DNA of 64,000 nt from Venturia oleaginea (Eukaryota; Ascomycota; Dothideomycetes; Venturiales; Venturiaceae). Positions 56,241 to 64,000 of the stretch are shown one piece after another (position 1 is the stretch's first letter; every line of letters starts with the position of its first letter). The notes under the pieces were generated by a model. That model had not been told where the DNA came from. It saw nothing but the letters and a program-made list of their open reading frames with translations, and did no database searches. Where the stretch lies: the NCBI GenBank assembly GCA_013176395.1, contig JABMLP010000004.1:1364001-1428000 (forward strand). Direction: 5' to 3'. The position numbers were made by a program, and so were the translations under genes.

Positions 56241-58665
56241 ATGGTCCAATCCTCCGTTCTCGGTTTCCCCCGCCAGGGAGTTCTTCGTGACCTCAAAAAG
56301 GCCAACGAGGCCTACTGGGGCGGCAAGCTCTCTCGCGATGAGCTGAAGACGGAGGCAAAGCGTCTTCGTGCCGAGCATTGGAAGATCCAGAAAGATGCTG
56401 GTGTTGACATCATCCCATCCAACGACTTTGCCTACTACGACCATGTCTTGGACCACATCCAGTTCTTTGGAGCCACCCCAGAGCGATACAGCAAGCATGG
56501 ACTCGACCCAATTGATGAGCTGTTCGCCATGGGCCGTGGTCACCAGAAGGAGGGTGTGGATGTTCCTGCATTGGTGGGTAACCTTCACTAATTCTTCATT
56601 TCAAAGCATAGCTTTCACTCCACAGCATCGCTAACAATTGCTGCAGGAAATGGTGAAGTGGTTTGACTCCAACTACCATTACGTAAAACCTACCTTCTCC
56701 GACAACCATACCTTCAAGCTCGACGCCGACCCAAAGCCTGTCCGCCATTTCCTAGAGGCCAAGGAGGCTGGCATCATCACACGCCCTGTTCTCCTCGGTC
56801 CCGTTTCCTTCTTACATCTCGGAAAGGCTGACCGTGGCCAAACCGTCGTCCCAATCACACTCTTGAGCAAGCTCATTCCAGTCTACGTTGAGTTGTTGAA
56901 GCAATTGAAGGCTGCTGGTGCCGAGACTGTCCAGATCGACGAGCCAATTCTCGTTTACGATCTGCCAAAGGCTTCCAAGGACGCTTTCAAGCCCGCCTAC
57001 GAGGCACTCACAGCCGCTGGCCTTCCAAGCCTAGTTTTGGCCACCTACTTCGGAGACATTGTCCACAACTTTGATGTCCTCCCAGCTCTCAGCGGCGTCT
57101 CCGGCATCCACGTTGATTTGGTCCGAAACCCAGAGCAGCTCGACTCTGTCATTCAGAACCTCGGCCCCAAGCAGATCCTCTCTGCTGGTGTTGTCGATGG
57201 ACGTAACATCTGGAAGACCAACTTTCAGAAGGCCATTGAGATTGTTGAGTCTGCTATCCAGAAGCTAGGCAAAGATCGTGTCATTGTCGCCACATCCTCC
57301 TCCCTCCTACACACCCCACACACACTCGAGAGTGAGAAGAAGCTCGATGCTGAAGTCCGTGACTGGTTCTCCTTCGCCAAGGAGAAGACCGCCGAAGTCG
57401 CCATCATTGCCAAGGCTGTCACCGACGGCCCAGCTGCCGTCCGTGAGCATCTCGAGGCTAACGCCAAGTCTATGCAATCCCGTGCTACTTCCAAGCGTAC
57501 CAACAACGCTGCTGTCAAAGACCGTCAATCCAAGGTCACCCCAGAACAGCACAACCGTCAATCCGCATTCCCAGAGCGATATGCTCAGCAGAAGGAGCAC
57601 CTAAAGCTTCCTCTCTTCCCAACCACCACCATCGGTTCATTCCCACAGACCAAGGAGATCCGTGTTCAGCGCAACAAGTTCACCAAGGGTGAAATCACTG
57701 CCGCAGAATACGAGAAGTTCATCGAGAAGGAGATCGAAGATGTCGTCAAGATCCAAGACGAGCTTGACCTTGATGTCTACGTCCATGGCGAGCCAGAGCG
57801 TAACGACATGGTGCAATACTTCGGTGAACGCCTTGACGGTTATGTCTTCACCACACACGCATGGGTCCAGTCATACGGTTCCCGCTGTGTCCGTCCACCA
57901 ATCATTGTTGGCGACATCTCCCGCCCAGCTGCCATGTCCGTCAAGGAGTCCAAGTACGCTGCCGGAATCTCATCGCGCCCAATGAAGGGTATGCTCACAG
58001 GTCCTATTACCTGCTTGAGATGGTCTTTCCCTCGTGACGATGTTCACCAGTCCGTCCAGGCTCAACAGCTCGCTCTCGCTCTCCGCGATGAGGTCGTTGA
58101 CCTTGAGTCTGCTGGTATCTACGTCATCCAGGTCGATGAACCAGCTCTGCGTGAGGGTCTTCCTCTCAGATCCGGACGTGAACGTGAGAACTACCTCTCA
58201 TGGGCCGTCGACTCGTTCAAGCTCTCCACCGCCGGTGTCAAGGACTCTACCCAGATCCACTCTCACTTCTGCTACTCCGAGTTCCAGGACTTCTTCCACG
58301 CCATTGCCGCTCTCGATGCTGATGTTCTCTCCATCGAGAACAGCAAGAGTGATGCCAAGCTCCTCAAGGTCTTCGTTGACCAGGCTTATCCACGCCACAT
58401 CGGTCCAGGTGTCTACGACATCCACTCTCCTCGTATCCCCAGCGAACAGGAAATCAAGGACCGCATCGAGGAGATGCTTCAGTACGTTTATCATGCCCGT
58501 TTCACTCGTTCTGTTTGCTAATAACTATGTAGGTACCTCAAGCCAGAGCAGCTCTGGATCAACCCGGATTGTGGTCTCAAGACCCGACAGTGGACCGAGA
58601 CCAAGGCTGCCCTCGTCAACATGGTCAACGCCGCCAAATTCTACCGAGCCAAGTACACCAAGTAG
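56241..58665 (+). CDS. Cobalamin-independent methionine synthase (copy 2)
   Basis: CDS join(56241..56573, 56647..58481, 58533..58665), at a constant offset of 32,035 from copy 1. I saw no base difference in exons or introns. Two complete genes would raise the dosage of the last step of methionine synthesis. Confidence 0.97.
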
Positions 58666-59707
58666 ATGGCATCCCGCAGCACTAATTCAACTCGCTGCAT
58701 CATGACTTTAAAAGGATTTGTTCAACATGCATTAAAATCTGGGATTAGGTGTTGAAATCATTGCATAATTGGAGACGGCGTTTTGAACTTTTGGGAATGG
58801 CAAAAGTTCGTAGTCCTCATCAACTGGACCCAGTGCGGGAACACAAGGGAGGAGCGGTGTTGTGTGTGCATTACATATATTTTCCTACTGAGATACCCAA
58901 AAGCTTTTCAACATGCTGGGACTCAGGGAGACCTAGGTTAGCTGGCTAAAAATTTGAAGACTTGATTTCTTCCAGTATTGGTTCCTGTTTAAGAAGTTGC
59001 GAGTGATCTTCATTCTATTTTCATCGATTTGATTGCCGACCCTTTGAAATCTTTTCCTCTTCGTTGAAGGAGTGGAGACGAAGATTTCTGTTTAGATTTC
59101 TTTCTGCGGAATATTGTTGAATGGGCGTGGTGGGTTGGGATTTATAGAAATCGTGTTGGACATGGACATGTTGTTTTTGAAAGGTGGTCAGGAGGAGGGA
59201 AGGCAGAGATACTGAGATTGGTGGTCTTGCTTTCTACGGGCTCTTTGGGATATCGATATCGATGATGAGGAGGGTTGGAAGGGATAATTGATGGAGAGTT
59301 GAGTTTTGGTTTGTCTGTGCAGTTTTGGGCGGGTGGGGGGTACTACCTAGGTCGGCTTTTGGGATGATGAGGTGTTTTGTTGAGATTGTAGTGTGGTTGG
59401 TTTTGAGGGTGGGTGGTTGGGAGGTAAGGGGGTTTATGGAGGGAGATGTCAGGGGTGGGAGTGGGGATATGGGGGTTTTTTTTTTGTTAGGATGGGTGTG
59501 TGTTGAGTACCTGAAGTATAGCGTGTTGTTAGTTTTAGTAGTTTGGGGAAGGGCTCTTTAGTATGGGTAGAGTATCTATCCGCCTCAATCCTTTCTAAAA
59601 ATCGGAAATACTGAGGTGCATCTGAAGGCTATTCTTCGCTATTTAATACATTCTATCTATAAAGTCCATCCTCTATCCTATCGCGATCGAGCATCAACCA
59701 GATCCAC
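58666..59707. other. Convergent intergenic region with G-quadruplex motifs (copy 2)
   Basis: The two G-quadruplex motifs recur at 59407-59432 and 59452-59475. Homopolymer lengths differ from copy 1 (G-run near 59330, GGGG for GGG near 59463, T-run near 59476). Confidence 0.55.
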
Positions 59708-61180
59708 TCAAAGAAGTATACAGCCAACCTTCCCAGTCCTTAAATACCGCTCATATATATTCTCAGAATCCTGTACCTCATCCTCATCCTCTTCTTCAGC
59801 CTCCTCCTCCTCCTCCTCCTCCTCAAGCACAACCTGCATCTCCTCATGCAACTTCACACCTCTCGGCACAACGCCCGGAGCAACTGCACTCAACATCTTC
59901 ACTAAAGGGGTAGGAATATCGCAATGCCGCCCCACCCATTCCTTGAAATCACTCGAAGCATCAACAGGCAATAAGGCAATATCTCCTTCACATACGTAAC
60001 AAGCTTTTGCACCATTTCTTCCCGGCGTAGAGGAGCCCCGCGTTCCATCTCCGGAAGCTTAGAGATAAACCCATCAAGCAAAGAGCAGAGGTGCATCCGA
60101 TTTATTCTCGGAATGCAGCTTCGAGGGTTGCGAATTCGGTGTTTAGGACGTTATGCAGACGGATATGTTATTCGCCGAAGAGGCAGTTGGAGAGGGCGGT
60201 GTCTTCCGAGCAGGAGCAGACGCAGTCGCCGCCATATTGAACACCAGTTATGTCGAGAGCGTATTTTTCGCCGGTTTTGGTGGTGATTTTGTATACCCAG
60301 TGGTTTGTGCTGCGGTTGAACTCTGTGATTGCTTTGTTGGGAGAGGTGCCCGGGGTGGTGAGATTCTGGACCACGAGAACTGGGACGGAGGGTGAGATTC
60401 GGACTTCTTCAATGTTTGTGGTGACATCTAAACAACAAAGTTAGTGCATGTTTCCATGATTTCAGATTCGAAGATTTGCAATGTACCTTGAAGTAAGTGT
60501 TTTGCGAGTTTGAAGAGACAGGCAATGGCATGTTCGCTCGTACGGGCGGTAAGCACAGCATCTCGAACAATCCTAAATTTTGTCTGCAGTTCATCCACCA
60601 AAGCTCCTTCGAATTCGTGAAAGACTTTGCCTCCAACGAATTTGTCGCTATCTCCAAGCTCACAACAAATGATGCCCTTAGTCTCTCACTCGTCAATATG
60701 TATGTGCTTGACATCGTGGTCCCTAGTGTTCTGGCGGATTGTGAGCCAGCAGTCTTGGATGGTACAAGCGATTTCGACGAGCTTATTCTTGACTTCTTCT
60801 TTCTCACATTTCTCTTGGTGATTTACGCTGTCGACGAGCTCATGGTCGAGACCGCAGTAAAACGAAAAGAGTGGGAAGCCACCAATCTTCGGCGAGTTTG
60901 GGTGCGAGGTGGAGCATTGGTGAACGGTCATGACACCGCAATAGTCGCAGGCGTGTGCGGGAGTCTCTTCCATTCCGCGGGAGATTGAAAGAGCTTGTGG
61001 TGCTTTAACTGGAGAGTGCGTGATGCGTATTAGAGAGGGTGTTGGTGATATATTGGTTGATGAATCGGAAGTGGTGCGGGCTATTGTAGTCTTTGTGGGA
61101 GTAGCAGGTGATGGTGTAGAGTAAATCGAGGACGAGTGTGATTTCGGGCTCTTAAGGAGAGAATTCAGTTTTGACGACAT
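59708..61180 (-). pseudogene. MYND-like zinc-finger protein gene, decayed (copy 2)
   Basis: Same TGA (60686-60688), intron (60428-60486) and TAA (60168-60170) as copy 1. It retains 6 bp missing from copy 1 (Lys-Asn near 60785). One substitution changes Glu to Asp in VEELQT. An extra base near 59893 extends the 3' acidic frame upstream. Confidence 0.6.
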
Positions 61181-61383
61181 ATTGTAAGTGCCAAGAAATC
61201 CTGAACAGATTGGGAAGCCGTATATGTGCTCCCTCAGGCTGTCTTCCTGTTAGCCATAGCAATGAGAGTAGAAATGGTCATCACCTATGCGGAGGAGCAG
61301 GTCTTGATGATTGGGCCCTGCTTGCTATTTCTGCTCGTAGCAAAGCGGGTATCGACAAAGAAAACAATGATTGAGAAACATAG

Positions 61384-63550
61384 AGTTTAATGGCAACATT
61401 TTTGTTGGAAAATTTATCATTCTCAAGGAAACCTTCGATTTTATCGTTCATCTGCCACCAAGGTCTGTCCTTCAGATTTGTTCATATGACACAACAAAGG
61501 GTCAGAATGATATACCTTCCCGCCAATACCATTGGAGCAAATTCAGGCAGTGATTGCCAAAACACCGAAAGACAGCAATGAACAAACTACGACACGCAAC
61601 GCATGCGCATAGCTTTGCTAGACTGCTACACCTGTTGCCACTGTAACAGACGTCGTGATGCCAGGGACTTAGAAAGAGCTGCCGATCCAAGTGGTAATGT
61701 GTTGAAAAGAGCTGGGAGAGATGAATATCGGAGTCCAACACCGGTCGCGGCAGCTGGCACAAGTTTTGCTGTCCAGCTGTATTGGACACTGGAGACTACA
61801 AGAATATTAGCTCAATCTTGACAGGAAACTGCCAATCAAGAAATTCACGGCTGGTGCTGTAAAGGTAGATCGCAATAGCGTCGCCAGCAAACCTCGACAC
61901 TCCAGCAAGACGGCCAGAGATACCAAGCTCAACTTGAGGCACTCCGCATTGACTGAAGGCGATACTCAATATCTGGGCCCAATCAAAGCCCACCTGTGAC
62001 AAGGAATCACAAGCCATTGACATCCCTTTACGATCTGGGTTGCCTAGACCAAGAAGAGCACCGAAAAGAACCATGACGGTGACTGAAGCTGTCAGGGCCC
62101 ATTTCCAGTGGCCAACTCTGGTTCCGTAGACCATGAGTAGCACTTCTCTAAACACAGGGCCGAGATTATGTTGGTAAGCTCATGATGCTATTTGACTCAG
62201 AGTAGTGGTTCCCGTGATAACTAGAAACCGCAAGTTGAACGACGTTGATCATGTAAAACTTTGCTGTTAGCATGCCATTTTACGATATTATGCCTCCTCC
62301 AGGATCTGCGAGAATCCACCATTGTTACAACAAAACCGACGACAAAGGAGGCCACAAACTCACGTACCATATCCTTGGTAAAGGCCGTAGGATCAGCGTA
62401 GGCATGATTCTCAACTGTCAAAAATGCCTACTATGAGTGAGAGTACGTGGCTGTTTCGATTGCCGCAGTGCTCGTAAGAGGCCAAAACAATCAAAGTAAC
62501 AAATTCCCCTTCTAGAACGCCGATTGCCAGGAAGCTTGAGGTTAGCAATGTTTGATAGAGTTGGAAAGTGAAGTGGAACTTTGAATTACTTGACGACAAA
62601 ATCTCAGTATACACAATGTTGATCAAGATCAGTTTCGCTGCAAGGATGGACATGACCCCGCCAATGTGATCCGTCTCTTTGATAACGCGTTTGAAATCAA
62701 GACCAAGAGGTTGCGCAGGCCGGTAGTATGAAAAGAAGCGGGCAAGTACGCTGATGCTGACGCCAATTGCTGGAGCATGAAATAGCCATCGCCAAGCTTC
62801 ATCATTGGCAATGGCATATCTACCCACAATGCCATCGACTACGACCGCAAGCCATGTTTCCAATCCGGCAATGGTAATGGCAATTTGGCGTCACTTATGT
62901 GGGAGAAGTTCTGGAAGAAAAGCTGCAAGCTGTGCATTTTCTAGCATCAAAGCCGATGGTTGCAAAGCCGGCAATCATGGTTGTATTGATCTTCGTCACT
63001 CCACACATGAAGTGGCAAACGAGGAGTAGGAAATTGCCTCCAATCAGGGACCAGCGACGTCCAAAGAGATCTGGAATTCTCATCAGTCAGCTACGCTTAT
63101 AGACGTTTAACGGAATAAGTCTACAAGAATCCGCCCCACAGATCATGAACGCAATCGCAATGCAAACCGTGTACAAAGAAGTACATCAAACACCAGCCGT
63201 ATTGGGTTGCGACCATGTATATATCACAGCATCCAGAAGGGAACCTGAATATCCATGAGTTTCTGAAAGCAGGTAGTAGGATCAAGACGTAACGTACACC
63301 GTAAACTGGTATCTTACAAGAATGGGTACTACAATCCTCGTCTTGAAAGTGGCCATGTAGTCCTCATCATTGATGGGCTAGATGCTCTACCTACGCATCA
63401 GTATTAAAAACGCGGTGATTTCGCTGGTAAGGGAAGTTGTTAAGAATATAAGGGAGAATGTAAGGTGTGGCCATGCTCATCGCTGAAACCAATGAGCCGA
63501 TTGAGTTTGAAGTTGAGCGATACCTTAAGACGAGAAGGACGTTCTCCAAA
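61384..63550 (-). pseudogene. TRI12-like MFS efflux transporter remnant (copy 2)
   Basis: Same fragments and internal stops as copy 1. Private differences are few (an extra A near 61800, three extra bases near 63403). The shared lesions show that the gene was already dead before duplication. Confidence 0.65.
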
Positions 63551-63979
63551 GATATGGTCGCAGTTGTGTATCCATGCCAAGATTGTAAACCGTAGCGCTG
63601 TCTGGATCGTGTCAGTAACGTGAGGTTGCGACATATATTTGTAGATCAGCGCTCGATTCTGCAGTAGTCACGTAAATTGTGCGGCGTTCTGTTGTCACCC
63701 AGCGAAGGGCTAGATAGCGACGACCGTAACGAAGGCTTTGTCGGACAGCATAGAATTAAAGAAAAATTGACGAAACTGTTCACGCTTAGAGACAAAGACG
63801 GTCGTCGATATCGAAATCCGGATCCAGTAACTTTTGGGAATACCTTTTCGTTTAATACAGCTTCGTTAGACTTTAGAATCCTCTGCTATCCCGTTAAAAG
63901 CGTTTATTCATGGGGCATAGACAGATGTAGTACGGGTGCTTCTGTTGGGGAAGGCTAAGAGGAGGGGTCGATCATTTAC
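63551..63979. other. Left flank of a third retroelement
   Basis: Counterpart of 31501-31926. No supported gene. Confidence 0.45.
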
Positions 63980-64000
63980 TGCTAGTGTCTATCTGGTGGA
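63980..64000 (+). mobile_element. Start of a third YR retroelement (A1 repeat)
   Basis: The last 21 bases match the first 21 bases of A1 at 31927, so another element, and perhaps another unit, begins here. Confidence 0.85.

Larger units (their letters stand above)
32294..63979 (+). repeat. Segmental tandem duplication, copy 2
   Basis: Second copy of 255-31926. It preserves every gene, intron, transposon and satellite of copy 1. Differences are almost all one-base indels, with isolated substitutions such as 5541 C / 37574 T and TTCCTCC / TTCATCC in the MYND-like gene, and rare longer indels (6 bp near 60785, 3 bp near 63403). Confidence 0.97.

Noticed and set aside
1..64000. tRNA or rRNA genes
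   Set aside because: I looked for T-loop-like GGTTCGAAT/GGTTCAAAT words and conserved rRNA sequence and found no convincing candidate. A covariance-model search was not possible.

Overview
The window looks like nuclear DNA of a filamentous ascomycete (Pezizomycotina). The signs are short introns of about 50-100 bp with GT..AG ends and CTAAC-type branch points, a fungal MetE-type methionine synthase, a Sec14/RhoGAP protein, an MFS sugar transporter, a Fot1/pogo transposon at a TA site, and a tyrosine-recombinase (DIRS-order) retrotransposon. I cannot name the species; a leotiomycete is a guess.

The main architecture is a head-to-tail duplication with a period of about 32.05 kb. Copy 1 is 255-31926, copy 2 is 32294-63979, and the last 21 bases (63980-64000) begin what looks like a third unit. 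Each unit starts with a tyrosine-recombinase retrotransposon of about 6.9 kb and continues with about 25 kb of host genes. Element - block - element - block - element is the layout expected from unequal recombination between two dispersed elements. The element at the left edge lacks its 5' end and is joined to an LTR-like sequence (79-205).

Order in each unit (copy 1 coordinates). Retroelement 255-6802: Gag with zinc fingers, RT-RNase H, a block of eight satellite monomers of about 201 bp, tyrosine recombinase, and split direct repeats B1-A2-B2. Its A1 repeat is visible only in copy 2. Then: Sec14-like/RhoGAP gene (minus); MFS sugar transporter with a long N-terminal extension (minus); a possible LTR; a dead Fot1/pogo element; a POF1-like NMN adenylyltransferase gene (plus); a large low-complexity protein gene (minus); the cobalamin-independent methionine synthase gene (plus); a decayed MYND-like zinc-finger gene (minus); and a decayed TRI12-like MFS transporter (minus).

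The two copies differ mostly by single-base insertions and deletions, very few by substitution. The methionine synthase and RhoGAP genes match without any difference I could find, whereas about 13.8-19.4 kb is dense with indels. Private indels break many frames in one copy and not in the other. They are best read as consensus errors in poorly polished duplicated sequence, or as very young mutations. Lesions shared by both copies (MYND-like gene, TRI12-like gene, pogo transposase, possibly the POF1-like gene) are more likely real.

The most interesting biology is in the retroelement. Gag and RT-RNase H lie in one frame, separated by a single UAG whose 3' context matches the UAG-CAR-YYA leaky-stop motif. 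The element also carries a satellite grown from its own RNase H coding sequence.
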